A stretch of 64,000 nucleotides of DNA from Nitrospirillum amazonense (GCF_007828045.1 NZ_VITN01000004.1:370917-434916), one strand, 5' to 3'; positions 37,492 to 45,585 are shown, numbered from the stretch's first letter. Numbers and translations: made by a program. Notes: generated by a model not told the origin, from the letters alone.

Positions 37492-38460
37492 ATGCGCTCC
37501 GTGATCGTGGGCTGCGGCTCTTACCTGCCCGCCCGCGTCGTGACCAACGACGACCTCGCCAAGATGGTCGACACCTCGGACGAGTGGATCACCCAGCGCA
37601 CCGGCATCCGCAGCCGCCACATCGCCGCCGAGGGCGAGAAGACCTCCGACCTGGCGCTGGCCGCCGCCAAGGCCGCCTTGGCCCACGGCAGCGTCGCTGT
37701 GGATGAGGTGGACCTGATCGTCCTGGCCACCGCCACCCCCGACCAGACCTTCCCCGCCACCGCCGCCAAGGTGCAGGCGGCCTTGGGCATGACCCGGGGC
37801 GCCGCCTTTGACGTGCAGGCCGTCTGCTCCGGCTTCATCTACGCCCTGTCGGTGGCCGACAACTTCATCAAGGCCGGCCAGGCGCGCACGGTGCTGGTGA
37901 TCGGCGCCGAGACCTTCTCCCGCATCCTGGACTGGAACGACCGCGCCACCTGCGTGCTGTTCGGCGACGGCGCCGGCGCCGTGGTGCTGCGCGCCGAGGA
38001 CGGCGAAGGCACGGCCGCCGATCGCGGCATTCTGTCCACCCACCTGCATTCCGACGGCCGCCATCACGACCTGCTGTATGTCGACGGCGGTCCGTCCTCA
38101 ACCCAGACCGTGGGCCATGTGCGCATGGCGGGGCAGGAGGTATTCAAGCACGCCGTGGTCAACCTGGCCGAGGTGGTGGGCGAGGCGCTGGCGGCCAACG
38201 GCCTGACACCCGCCGACCTGAACTGGCTGGTGCCCCACCAGGCCAACCGCCGCATCATCGAGAACACCGGCCGCAAGCTGAAGATGGACCCCGCCCAGGT
38301 GGTGATGACCGTGGACCACCACGGCAACACCTCGGCCGCGTCCATCCCCCTGGCCTTGTGCGAGGCCGTGGCCGATGGTCGCATCCAGCGGGGCGAGCTT
38401 GTCCTGCTGGAGGCCATGGGCGGCGGTTTCACCTGGGGCGCCGCGCTGGTTCGCTTCTAG
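37492..38460 (+). CDS. fabH: Beta-ketoacyl-ACP synthase III
   Basis: 322 residues from the ATG at 37492, which puts the catalytic cysteine at 112 ([11 protein letters not shown]), as in E. coli FabH; an ATG two codons upstream is possible. His and Asn of the triad are in [11 protein letters not shown] and [10 protein letters not shown]. It condenses acetyl-CoA with malonyl-ACP to start fatty acid synthesis. Follows plsX; a hairpin follows 40 bp after the stop. Confidence 0.97.
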   Translation: MRSVIVGCGSYLPARVVTNDDLAKMVDTSDEWITQRTGIRSRHIAAEGEKTSDLALAAAKAALAHGSVAVDEVDLIVLATATPDQTFPATAAKVQAALGMTRGAAFDVQAVCSGFIYALSVADNFIKAGQARTVLVIGAETFSRILDWNDRATCVLFGDGAGAVVLRAEDGEGTAADRGILSTHLHSDGRHHDLLYVDGGPSSTQTVGHVRMAGQEVFKHAVVNLAEVVGEALAANGLTPADLNWLVPHQANRRIIENTGRKLKMDPAQVVMTVDHHGNTSAASIPLALCEAVADGRIQRGELVLLEAMGGGFTWGAALVRF

Positions 38461-38499
38461 GCCGGGCCGCTGGCCGTCAATCCGCTTACCGACGTATTC

Positions 38500-38527
38500 A
38501 AGGGCGGTCCCGCAGGGCCGCCCCTTT
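38500..38527 (+). terminator. Hairpin after fabH, probable terminator
   Basis: AAGGGCGGTCCC and GGGCCGCCCCTT pair around a GCA loop with one bulged base and a G-U pair. Only a short CCCCTTT follows, so it may attenuate rather than fully terminate before ihfA. Confidence 0.45.
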
Positions 38528-38720
38528 GCCATCGCGGGGACCGCCCTACCGCTTTCGCGGCGCACCATTCTTGGGTGCTCTGCAGCAGCCGTTTCGCCCT
38601 GACGGATGGTCTAGCCGAATCTGACAAAACTTTGGCAAACCTTTGGAATTGACGGCTTTCCCGGCTGGCATTACCGTTCCCGCAGTTGGCGAAGGGGCCA
38701 CTGGTTGAGGGAGGGCACCC

Positions 38721-39032
38721 ATGGGAGATCACACCGTCACGCGCGCTCAGTTGAGCGAGGCCGTCTACCAAGAGGTAGGGCTGTCGCGGAATGAGTCCGC
38801 CGATCTGGTGGAAAGCGTGCTGGATGAGATCGCCTCCGCCTTGGGGCGGGGGGAAATGGTCAAGATTTCTTCCTTCGGCAGCTTCTCCGTGCGGTCCAAG
38901 GGCGAGCGCATCGGCCGCAACCCCAAGACGGGTGAAGAGGTGCCGATCCTGCCCCGCCGCGTCCTGGTGTTTCGCGCCAGCCACGTGCTGAAGAACCGCA
39001 TCAACGAAGTCCTGTCGGCCAACGAGCACTAA
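38721..39032 (+). CDS. ihfA: Integration host factor subunit alpha
   Basis: 103 residues. HU/IHF fold with [20 protein letters not shown], the [20 protein letters not shown] strand-turn and the DNA-intercalating [11 protein letters not shown] arm. IHF bends DNA and is a standard cofactor of tyrosine integrases; the nearby island uses one. ATG preceded by GAGGGAGGG. 3 bp separate it from the MerR gene. Confidence 0.95.
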   Translation: MGDHTVTRAQLSEAVYQEVGLSRNESADLVESVLDEIASALGRGEMVKISSFGSFSVRSKGERIGRNPKTGEEVPILPRRVLVFRASHVLKNRINEVLSANEH

Positions 39033-39035
39033 GCC

Positions 39036-39848
39036 ATGTCTGGCATGCCCGCGCCTGAGCCCCGGATACCGGCTGAAGACATGTCGGCTGATGCTGTCGA
39101 GACCGGGGACGATCTCGTCGCGCCCGACATGACGGATGCGGCCGACGGGGTGGAGGCGGACACGGACATTGAATCCGACACCCTGGATGAGGTGGGCCCG
39201 GATGAGGCGGGAAACGAGACGCCGGTGGCTGATCGCGGCCGCGCGGGGGCCAAGTCGCCCACCGCTTTCCGCACCATCAGCGAGGTATCGGCGGAGTTGG
39301 ACGTGCCGCAGCATGTGCTGCGCTTCTGGGAAACCAAGTTCCCCCACATCCGTCCGCTGAAGCGCGGCGGCGGCCGGCGCTACTACCGCCCGGACGATGT
39401 GGAACTGCTGCGCCGCATCCAGGTGCTGCTCTATAAGGAAGGGTACACCATCAAGGGCGTGCAGCGTCTGCTGCGCGCCGGTGGCGGCCGCGCGTTGTCC
39501 CCCAATGGCTCCGCCAGTGAGCCCGCCGGCGGCGGCGAAGAGGCCGCCGAGCCCGCGGATGAGAGTTGGGCCGAACCGGCACCGCCATCCCCGCCGCCCG
39601 CGCCCCGCGCGCAGCCGGAAGAGAAGCTGCGCATCATCGGCCTGTTCGATCACGATCCCGAGGCCGACCCCGAATGGTCGCGCACGCCGCCATCCGCGCC
39701 GGAGCCCACGCTTCCCCGCGCCCATGAGCCGCGCCGGGCCCCCACGGAGAAGGTGGAGAGGGGCCTGTCAGCCCCGAAGCGTGAGGCGCTGGGCCAGGTG
39801 CTGGCGGACCTGGAAGATATTCGCGACCTGCTGCGCCGGGTTGTTTGA
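39036..39848 (+). CDS. MerR-family transcriptional regulator (IhfA-linked)
   Basis: 270 residues. An acidic N-terminal tail of about 80 residues precedes a MerR winged helix ([53 protein letters not shown]). A long Pro/Ala/Glu-rich segment and a short C-terminal helix follow. No metal-binding cysteines. This protein regularly follows ihfA in alphaproteobacteria and is normally followed by tRNA-Pro; here a foreign operon separates them. Regulon unknown. Confidence 0.88.
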   Translation: MSGMPAPEPRIPAEDMSADAVETGDDLVAPDMTDAADGVEADTDIESDTLDEVGPDEAGNETPVADRGRAGAKSPTAFRTISEVSAELDVPQHVLRFWETKFPHIRPLKRGGGRRYYRPDDVELLRRIQVLLYKEGYTIKGVQRLLRAGGGRALSPNGSASEPAGGGEEAAEPADESWAEPAPPSPPPAPRAQPEEKLRIIGLFDHDPEADPEWSRTPPSAPEPTLPRAHEPRRAPTEKVERGLSAPKREALGQVLADLEDIRDLLRRVV

Positions 39849-39879
39849 AGAAACGCCCCTCGCCGGGCAGCGATGAGGG

Positions 39880-40314
39880 TCACGTGTCCAAAACCAGCTT
39901 GTAACGTTTCCAGGGCACGGTGTTGTGGTCGGCGATCAGAACATGGGCAGAGTGCTCCCCACCACTGGCCGGTGACAGCGACATAAGCGCGGCGATCTCC
40001 CCCTTGGGCACGAAGCCCACCCTTATCCCCATGGTGGTAAGGACGGTATAGCTGCGGGCGCCGTCGAACGTGCCGGGAACCACCCTGACCCGATCGCCTT
40101 CTTGCAACCTCACTGCCACCTTTTGATAGCGCACACCGGCCACGAAGAAGGACAGCGGCGAGGCTTGGCCCCCGCTGTCTAGGCAGATGCGCCGTGGCAG
40201 CAGCAGAAGGGAACCGGCGGCGATAGCGGCTGTCAGGACGGCGCGCCGGCGTGGATGGCGTTTACGGCCCTTCAAGGCATATGGTGCCGCAGGGGGAGGG
40301 ATGTTAGCGCGCAT
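39880..40314 (-). CDS. HIRAN-domain-like protein with N-terminal membrane/Tat-like signal
   Basis: 144 residues from ATG 40314 (a longer start at 40338 is possible); it overlaps the reverse transcriptase stop by 11 bp. A basic twin-arginine-like stretch (RHPRRRAVLTAAIAAGSLLL) predicts export or membrane anchoring. The rest fits a divergent HIRAN beta-barrel: SFFVAGVRYQKVAVRLQEGD, RVRVVPGTFDGARSYTVLT and RVGFVPKGEIAALM reproduce the ordered G, Y, L-x-x-GD, and G-(Y/F)-(V/I)-P positions. HIRAN domains usually bind DNA ends, so an exported one is odd. Third gene of the RT operon; it may or may not act with RT. Confidence 0.55.
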   Translation of the reverse strand: MRANIPPPAAPYALKGRKRHPRRRAVLTAAIAAGSLLLLPRRICLDSGGQASPLSFFVAGVRYQKVAVRLQEGDRVRVVPGTFDGARSYTVLTTMGIRVGFVPKGEIAALMSLSPASGGEHSAHVLIADHNTVPWKRYKLVLDT

Positions 40315-41755
40315 ACCAGAGACGGCCTCCTTCCTCATAATCAGCGCGATGGACGCGTTCGATCAGTTGCAGGGTTTGGATGTCATCACCGGCTTCGACT
40401 GGCTTGGCGGCCCATGCCCTGATGACACCGGGCACAGTTGAGGATGTGCTGAGCGACTCCATGATGGCAACGATCCGGTCCCTTGTTGCCTGGAGCGTCG
40501 CCTGGCCGTCCCCTTCAACCTCGGGCGTGTCCGCCCATTGGTTGGCTGTTGCTGACAGGAGATTCCTGCAGAGGTAAAGAACCCAAATCAGGCGCCATGT
40601 GTGTTGATTATCCTTGGAGTACTCCTCCAACAGCTTGCAGGCCAGAACCAGGGCTTCCGGGCTGCGGTACAGCAACGCGTCGAGTTGTTCACTGGGGGAC
40701 GGCGACATAGCGTTGCCGCGCTTCCCGATGTAGGCGCCTTCCGTGCGTAGCCGGCGGATCGACGCGATCAGCAGGCGTCCGAAGCCTTGGTGCAAACGCA
40801 GATCGGGTTCCTCAAGACAGCCCATTATCAGCTTGAACAGCGCTTCGACTTTTTTCTGACCGGGTATCTCCTTATCGCCACCTCCGCCAGCGTAGTCGGC
40901 GGACTGGAGCGTTTCCGAATATTGTTGGCTCGCTACTGCGTCCAGGAACTCCTCGTCGGTTCCCAGTCTTAACTTGTCGTCATTGATGAAGAAGCCAAGT
41001 TCTCCCAGTTGTGTCCTAAGATCATGCAGAAGACGTTCCAATCGATCGGTCGATTCAGCGAAAATTTTATAGTCGTCGGCAAAGCGAATGAAACGAAAGC
41101 CGTGCTTCCTGACGACGGTATCGATTTTGCTGAAATAAGCATTGCCGAGAAAAAATACGGAGTCATTGATAAATGGCAGTCCCCGCCCCTTGGAATAGGC
41201 TCGGATCATGGTGTCGAGAATGGGCACCGCAGCATGGCGGTCGGTGTTATCATGAAGAAAGTCGAAAAAATTATCCAGATTGATGGAGGCGTAAGCGGCA
41301 CGGATATCGAGCTGGAGCAAGCACTGCTTTTGCCGGCAGATGCCTTCTATTTTCGTCTTGAACGTGGCCCAGGCGCCGACCTGATTTTCGATGAAGGCAA
41401 GGCTTTCCGGCACTGTATTCAGACGGCTGCTGTACGTGGAGCGGTCTATGCATCTGTTTTCGATGAGTGGGGCGATCGCAGACACACAGGCATGCAGGGC
41501 GATCTGGTCGTTGATGGACGGAACCACCCAGACATTGTCGCCACCCGTCTTCTTGGGAATTGGGATCTCAAAAGCGGCGTCTGGGCTTCGACCGGAGTGG
41601 TATTGGACGAGAAGATTTCTGATAACCTGTTCCCGAGTGTTGTAATCGATCACCAGCGGATCCACCCAATCAGGAACGGCATTGCTATAGGATACGTAAT
41701 CGATTAACTGTCTTATCGCCAGAGAAATAGGGAATTTCGTGAGGTCTATATTCAT
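40304..41755 (-). CDS. Reverse transcriptase, UG/Abi (defence-associated)-like, unassigned subgroup
   Basis: 483 residues. RT palm motifs: motif A LQLDIRAAYASI with Asp150, motif C RFADDYKIF with Asp227 and Asp228, then motif D/E NDDKLRLGTDEEF. Motif B is atypical: GLPFINDSVFFLGNAYFSKI lacks the usual PQG. There is no maturase X domain or endonuclease, and no retron msr/msd is recognised. About 190 C-terminal residues look all-helical, as in UG/Abi RTs that synthesise protein-primed or random DNA in phage defence. It begins 1 bp after the membrane-protein stop. AT-richer than the chromosome. Family call firm; defence role inferred. Confidence 0.8.
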   Translation of the reverse strand: MNIDLTKFPISLAIRQLIDYVSYSNAVPDWVDPLVIDYNTREQVIRNLLVQYHSGRSPDAAFEIPIPKKTGGDNVWVVPSINDQIALHACVSAIAPLIENRCIDRSTYSSRLNTVPESLAFIENQVGAWATFKTKIEGICRQKQCLLQLDIRAAYASINLDNFFDFLHDNTDRHAAVPILDTMIRAYSKGRGLPFINDSVFFLGNAYFSKIDTVVRKHGFRFIRFADDYKIFAESTDRLERLLHDLRTQLGELGFFINDDKLRLGTDEEFLDAVASQQYSETLQSADYAGGGGDKEIPGQKKVEALFKLIMGCLEEPDLRLHQGFGRLLIASIRRLRTEGAYIGKRGNAMSPSPSEQLDALLYRSPEALVLACKLLEEYSKDNQHTWRLIWVLYLCRNLLSATANQWADTPEVEGDGQATLQATRDRIVAIMESLSTSSTVPGVIRAWAAKPVEAGDDIQTLQLIERVHRADYEEGGRLWYAR

Positions 41756-42862
41756 TTAATGGTTCCTACGAACGAAGATTTTTTCAGGAGTGTTCTTGAT
41801 AATTGCGGGAAGAAACACAGATATGACGCCAAGTCCCAGGATAATAAATGTTGTTTTTGGCCAGCCACTCTGCGATTCGGTAATATTTTCGGTGAATTCA
41901 ATGAAGCCATACGCGGCAGTAAAAAATGCCAAAACCGCAAACGGCATATTTCTTACCTCTATATTCAAATGAAAGATGCACGTGGCGAGGAAAATTATAA
42001 GAAAAAGCAGTATCAATCGCAAATCCCTATGATGAAGCGCGATACCGGATATCTCGTTAGCGGATATTATTTCCCATTGCTGATTAAATGCTGCTGTCAT
42101 CTCTTCAATTTTTATGGATGGAAAAGATTTATAGATAGACACGTATATATTTGGCGGATTTTCAGCGACAGAGACACTAGAGAGCAAAGTCATAAAATAA
42201 GTATTAGATTTAATATCTTTAATATTATTTGAATTTTTCCATTTAACGGCAAGACCAGGAACGATAACGTTATTGATTGAACTGTCATCAGCGACCGACA
42301 GCGCCTTCTTGGCCCCTGCCTCCAAGGATTCTTTGATATCCGTGGATGGAAGGGTGACCGCGATGATGGCATCCAGCGGTAGTTGCCTTCGGTGTTCCGG
42401 TGGGACATGCACCGGGAACAGATAGGCTTGGCCCGGGGCTCTTCCATGCAGCCTTTCCACCAGTTGCATAAATCCTATTCGGTCCCCAGGCGATAACGGC
42501 TCCAGGCGGGACAGGACCCCTCTAGCAAGGGCGCCAAGAAGATAAGCAGGGGCGGGCCCATCCTCCTCGTCTTGAGCCTGCTGAAACACCGTGACGACTA
42601 GGGCATTTTTACCGGGACCGACAGTGGCCAGGAAATCGGGGTCAGCCAAGTCATCCACCGAAACGAAAATCGGATGGCCGCGCAGATTCCCTATATGAAC
42701 CGCGCCCTGCCGCAGCACCGCTGATATATCGACGTGTTCATGCTCCACGAACGTATCCAACAGCACTGGAGACAGCGCGAAGTCAGCGCAAAGGCACGCG
42801 ACGACCAATAGGCTGGCTAGGGCGAAGCGCCAACACCTATGGCTCGGAATGCGGAATTGCAA
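41756..42862 (-). CDS. Membrane protein of unknown function, first gene of the RT operon
   Basis: 368 residues from a TTG at 42862 with AAGGA 9 bp upstream. One N-terminal membrane helix (about 12-32) is followed by a large soluble region (35-275), presumably periplasmic, then three helices (LILLFLIIFLATCIFHL; MPFAVLAFFTAAYGFIEF; TTFIILGLGVISVFLPAII) and a short basic tail. No family recognised. The last 180 codons are strikingly AT-rich compared with the first half, suggesting a mosaic gene. The tight junction with RT suggests a joint product, possibly a membrane effector or sensor. Confidence 0.7.
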   Translation of the reverse strand: MQFRIPSHRCWRFALASLLVVACLCADFALSPVLLDTFVEHEHVDISAVLRQGAVHIGNLRGHPIFVSVDDLADPDFLATVGPGKNALVVTVFQQAQDEEDGPAPAYLLGALARGVLSRLEPLSPGDRIGFMQLVERLHGRAPGQAYLFPVHVPPEHRRQLPLDAIIAVTLPSTDIKESLEAGAKKALSVADDSSINNVIVPGLAVKWKNSNNIKDIKSNTYFMTLLSSVSVAENPPNIYVSIYKSFPSIKIEEMTAAFNQQWEIISANEISGIALHHRDLRLILLFLIIFLATCIFHLNIEVRNMPFAVLAFFTAAYGFIEFTENITESQSGWPKTTFIILGLGVISVFLPAIIKNTPEKIFVRRNH

Positions 42863-43235
42863 CGCTAGGTTCCTTAGAGGATAGGTGAGTAAATTCTCCT
42901 TTTAGAGGCATTTCATAGGGAACCGGATCAATCAATGATTTTTTCTAGTCGTATATTCGAGATGCTGAGCTACGCCTGATTGTCTGAGCAGGCCTAGCGG
43001 CAGTAGGTGCTTACCAACCCGATCCCAAAGGCAAAGAGAGCTAGTCACCCGGGCGTATAATTTGGGCAGCGCAGCTTGGGGCCGTGCCGGAATCCTTTAT
43101 GGAAATTTACGCCGCCCTCAGCGCCCTTTTGCTGCGAAGTGATGGTCTGGCTCTTGGAGAGTCCGGGCTAACTTATTGATAAATAACATATTAATGAGAG
43201 GGCGCATTTTTTTTGCGATAAGTGTTCCAACGCCG
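42863..43235. other. AT-rich intergenic region upstream of the RT operon
   Basis: About 370 bp without a convincing gene. It must hold the minus-strand operon promoter. Several defence RTs use a noncoding RNA template or partner encoded nearby, and this interval is the natural place for one, but I see only short hairpins (for example CGCA/TGCG around a T8 loop at 43203-43217). Confidence 0.35.
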
Positions 43236-43264
43236 TTGCATCTGGTGAATCTCGTGGCTATAGT
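43236..43264 (+). promoter_or_regulatory. Sigma70-type promoter of tRNA-Pro
   Basis: TTGCAT (43236-43241), 17-bp spacer, TATAGT (43259-43264). A start near 43271 would give a 35-nt leader before the mature tRNA 5' end at 43306. Confidence 0.55.
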
Positions 43265-43305
43265 CCGCGCCCGAACCGCAGCCCACCGCGGTTCACTCGA
43301 GAGGT

Positions 43306-43382
43306 CGGAGCGTAGCGCAGCCTGGTAGCGCATCAGACTGGGGGTCTGGGGGTCGCAGGTTCGAATCCTGTCGCTCCGACCA
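43306..43382 (+). tRNA. tRNA-Pro (anticodon GGG)
   Basis: 77 nt with encoded CCA. Acceptor stem CGGAGCG/CGCTCCG, D-arm GCGCAGCCTGGTAGCGC, anticodon stem TCAGA/TCTGG around loop CTGGGGG (anticodon GGG), T-arm GCAGGTTCGAATCCTGT with one G-T closing pair. The last 51 nt lie within the 52-bp island repeat, so the gene is the integration target and has been restored by the element's own copy. Confidence 0.97.
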
Positions 43383-43383
43383 T
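43332..43383 (+). repeat. attL: 52-bp direct repeat in tRNA-Pro
   Basis: Identical over 52 bp to 60586-60637. It covers the anticodon arm, variable loop, T-arm, acceptor 3' strand and CCA plus one base. Flanking bases differ on both sides (C versus T before, T versus C after), which fixes the limits. Confidence 0.95.
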
Positions 43384-43428
43384 TCTCGACAAGGACTTAG
43401 CGGTTTCCCCCAAAACCGCCGGCAGCCA

Positions 43429-43520
43429 AGCGGACCCACAGCGGACCCGGCCAGCCATCCCTTCCTGACATATCCTGTCGCATGACATTGCTCCCCGGGA
43501 CCAGCCCGAGAGCGGACCCA
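43429..43520 (+). repeat. AGCGGACCC repeats near attL (candidate integrase arm sites)
   Basis: AGCGGACCC begins at 43429, 43440 and 43511, all in the same orientation, within 140 bp of attL. The same nonamer recurs near attR at 60426-60554, and this end-specific clustering is what arm-type sites of a tyrosine recombinase look like. Confidence 0.6.
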
Positions 43521-43637
43521 GGCGCTGAAATCGCGCCCGGCACCCCGAATTATTCTCGAATCGCGTCGCCAGCGGAGGGTTGTGTCCGCCCGGGGTTTTC
43601 CGGACACTCGCTGGAGAACACCAGCGGAGGCGACGCC

Positions 43638-43979
43638 TTGGACGACCGTTCGACGATATGGGGCTGGACCGCCATCCTCGCACGCACTGAGCGGGACGCC
43701 CGGATAGCCGGCACGCCTGAGGCGAGGGCCAAGGCCGATCAAGCCATCGCGGAAACCATGGCCAAGATCAAGGACGCGTTCCCGGGCGAATCGCGGACGG
43801 CCAGCATGGTCCGATCAATCATCGACAGGGTAGGGGCCGACGCCCTGGGCTTCATTGTCGAGGCGCAGTTCGCCGGCTTGATCGATCACGCCAGCGGGAT
43901 GGAAGCAGCACGCGCCATCAATACGGCTGAGCCGGCGCGGGAACACGCGAACGGTGCAGCGGGAGGGGGGGCGCTATGA
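43638..43979 (+). CDS. Island cassette gene 1, hypothetical
   Basis: 113 residues from a TTG at 43638 with GGAGG 8 bp upstream; the frame is open further left but overlaps the arm-site region. Mostly helical (ILARTERDARIAGTPEARAK, AQFAGLIDHASGMEAARAI). No signal, membrane segment or recognised domain. Its TGA overlaps the ATG of the next gene. First of a three-gene coupled cassette transcribed opposite to the structural genes, where islands usually carry cargo. Confidence 0.5.
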   Translation: MDDRSTIWGWTAILARTERDARIAGTPEARAKADQAIAETMAKIKDAFPGESRTASMVRSIIDRVGADALGFIVEAQFAGLIDHASGMEAARAINTAEPAREHANGAAGGGAL

Positions 43980-44224
43980 AGATCGTTTTCGATGATGGTG
44001 AGGAACAAGTTTGCTCCGAAGACGATACCCGGCAGGTCTGCAATTCAGGTCTCCGAGATGAGCACCCAGGGAAGCCAGGATGGAGCGCGGTGTCGGTGGT
44101 CCCCCGGCTCTGGGGAAAGCTGGTCACTGTAAGGTGTTCGGCGATCGGAGTAGGAGCCCATGTTATGACCGCAAGGGGCCTACGTACCGTGGTAAGGGTC
44201 GAGTACCTGGGCGGTAACGATTGA
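43976..44224 (+). CDS. Island cassette gene 2, hypothetical
   Basis: 82 residues. Begins MKIVFDDGEEQVCSEDDTRQ, with three cysteines, and ends in a beta-rich stretch (VTVRCSAIGVGAHVMTARGL, then VVRVEYLG) with a weak look of a Hint or SH3-like strand pair; I would not assign it. ATGA overlap on the left and TTGA overlap on the right imply translational coupling to both neighbours. Confidence 0.5.
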   Translation: MKIVFDDGEEQVCSEDDTRQVCNSGLRDEHPGKPGWSAVSVVPRLWGKLVTVRCSAIGVGAHVMTARGLRTVVRVEYLGGND

Positions 44225-44646
44225 GCGAATCCATGATATTTTACCTACACGGCACGCCTTTCGAGATACCAGACGAGTGGTGGGCTGGAACCGGCATGAA
44301 AGGCTTCGGGGCCAATGGCCGGTCTTACCGCTGTGACTGTGACAAAGCGCAAACATTGCCTATGAGCGAGGTATGGACCTTAGTCAGGGCGCGGGGCTTT
44401 GATGAAGCTCGGATGCGTTCGGTGCTGAAGGGGATCGCAGATGGCGATCCACTCCCCCCGGTAAAGGTGGATCGTCCTCCCGGAGTTGGACCAGCCGTAT
44501 TCAGGCTCAAGGATGGCTATCACCGCTTCATGGCGTCAGCGGCTGCGGGGTTCGGCGCTATCCCCGCTCTGGAAGTGAGCTATTTTGATTTGCAGGATGA
44601 CGCGGGCATTGGATGGGACGTGCTTCTCGGGATTCGTGACTCATAG
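44221..44646 (+). CDS. Island cassette gene 3, ParB/sulfiredoxin-like domain protein
   Basis: 141 residues from TTG 44221. A conserved-looking segment, LPPVKVDRPP then RLKDGYHRFMASAAAGFGAI and PALEVSYFD, has the (D/N)GxHR-xxA...G...IPA(I/L)xV pattern of the ParB/Srx nuclease fold. An aromatic N-terminus (FYLHGTPFEIPDEWWAG) and a CDCDK motif precede it. Such domains act in DNA binding, nucleotide hydrolysis or anti-restriction. Function in the island unknown; a defence or anti-host role is only a guess. Confidence 0.5.
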   Translation: MSESMIFYLHGTPFEIPDEWWAGTGMKGFGANGRSYRCDCDKAQTLPMSEVWTLVRARGFDEARMRSVLKGIADGDPLPPVKVDRPPGVGPAVFRLKDGYHRFMASAAAGFGAIPALEVSYFDLQDDAGIGWDVLLGIRDS

Positions 44647-44715
44647 TCACGTAGACGGTTCAACCCGGATGGCACACAAATACCGATCCGGATCCGTGTC
44701 CAGCGCCCCTTTGTG

Positions 44716-45585
44716 TCACACCAGCTCTTCGACCTGCAGCGTAAGTCCCCACGTCCCGTTCTCGTTCGCCGCCATCTCCGCCGTGTCGGTCAGGGCGCAG
44801 TACAGGGTGAGGCGGTTGCGGACGGGCGCGGCGTCGTCCGGGTCCCAGATAACCAGCATGTCGCCAGCGACGCCGCGGCGGACCATGAAGTCGTGGTAGG
44901 TGGTCATGGCCGCCGCTTTGCTCTGGTTGGCCAGCACGATCTTGAATTGGCGGTAGCGCGGGCGGCGGGACACGATGCGCCGGCCGCCACGGGTCCGGCT
45001 CCTACTCGACGGGTCCACCACCGTGACGCTGCTGCCCGCGCTCATGTTGATCGGCGGCGTGAAGGGCACGCCGGCCAGGAAGCGGCCGCACTGCCAGCCG
45101 CCGGCGGTGGTGTCGTTCTCGAACACGGTCACCTTGATGTACCGGCCGACATAGAGCTGGCCCAGGTTCAGGAACGCGATCGGCATAGTGGGGAACGCCT
45201 CCAGGTCGATGCCGTCGAACGGGAACTCGCCGAAGGGACGGGAGCCCCAAAGCTCCGTCTGCTGCCAGAATTTGTTCCCGACCGACTCATAGACCTGCGT
45301 CGCGAAGTCCGGACTGTTGGAGATGACCAGGCTGAAGAAGGCCGTCTTACTGGCGTTGTGGTTGACGAATGCCACCTCACCGATGGCGCGGGGCCGGCCC
45401 AGGTCGATAGTGAAGGCGAAAGGCAGCGGGCCGACGGCGGTGTTGCGCGCCATGGCTTGAACGTCGTCGGTCACCAGGTTGCGCACGCTGAAGCCGCCGG
45501 TCTCCACCCAGCCGGCACCGAGGCCGGTGAAGGTGCCTTGGTCGGTGATACTGTCCATCAGCATTGAGAGCGCGGCCATGGTCAC
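44716..45585 (-). CDS. Phage-like structural protein with galactose-binding-type beta-sandwich
   Basis: 289 residues. The N-terminal half (AGWVETGGFSVRNLVTDDVQ, then FTIDLGRPRAIGEVAFVNHN and VGRYIKVTVF) looks like an F5/8 or galactose-binding jelly roll; the C-terminal half (YRQFKIVLANQSKAAAM...TWGLTLQVEEL) resembles a tail-protein-like beta domain. Last gene of the morphogenetic operon, overlapping the previous stop by 4 bp. In a complete phage this position would hold the tail tube. It could cap the neck or bridge to a helper tail; this is inference. Confidence 0.6.
   Translation of the reverse strand: MTMAALSMLMDSITDQGTFTGLGAGWVETGGFSVRNLVTDDVQAMARNTAVGPLPFAFTIDLGRPRAIGEVAFVNHNASKTAFFSLVISNSPDFATQVYESVGNKFWQQTELWGSRPFGEFPFDGIDLEAFPTMPIAFLNLGQLYVGRYIKVTVFENDTTAGGWQCGRFLAGVPFTPPINMSAGSSVTVVDPSSRSRTRGGRRIVSRRPRYRQFKIVLANQSKAAAMTTYHDFMVRRGVAGDMLVIWDPDDAAPVRNRLTLYCALTDTAEMAANENGTWGLTLQVEELV

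Noticed and set aside
41009..41707. 232-residue open frame antisense to the RT
   Set aside because: Less biased than others, but has no recognised domain and no ribosome-binding site, and the RT motifs on the other strand are unambiguous.
40304..41755. RT as group II intron maturase or retron RT
   Set aside because: No maturase X domain, HNH endonuclease, domain V RNA or msr/msd repeat structure was seen beside it; C-terminal domain and operon context fit UG/Abi RTs better. The group II intron end at the right edge is unrelated in position and strand.
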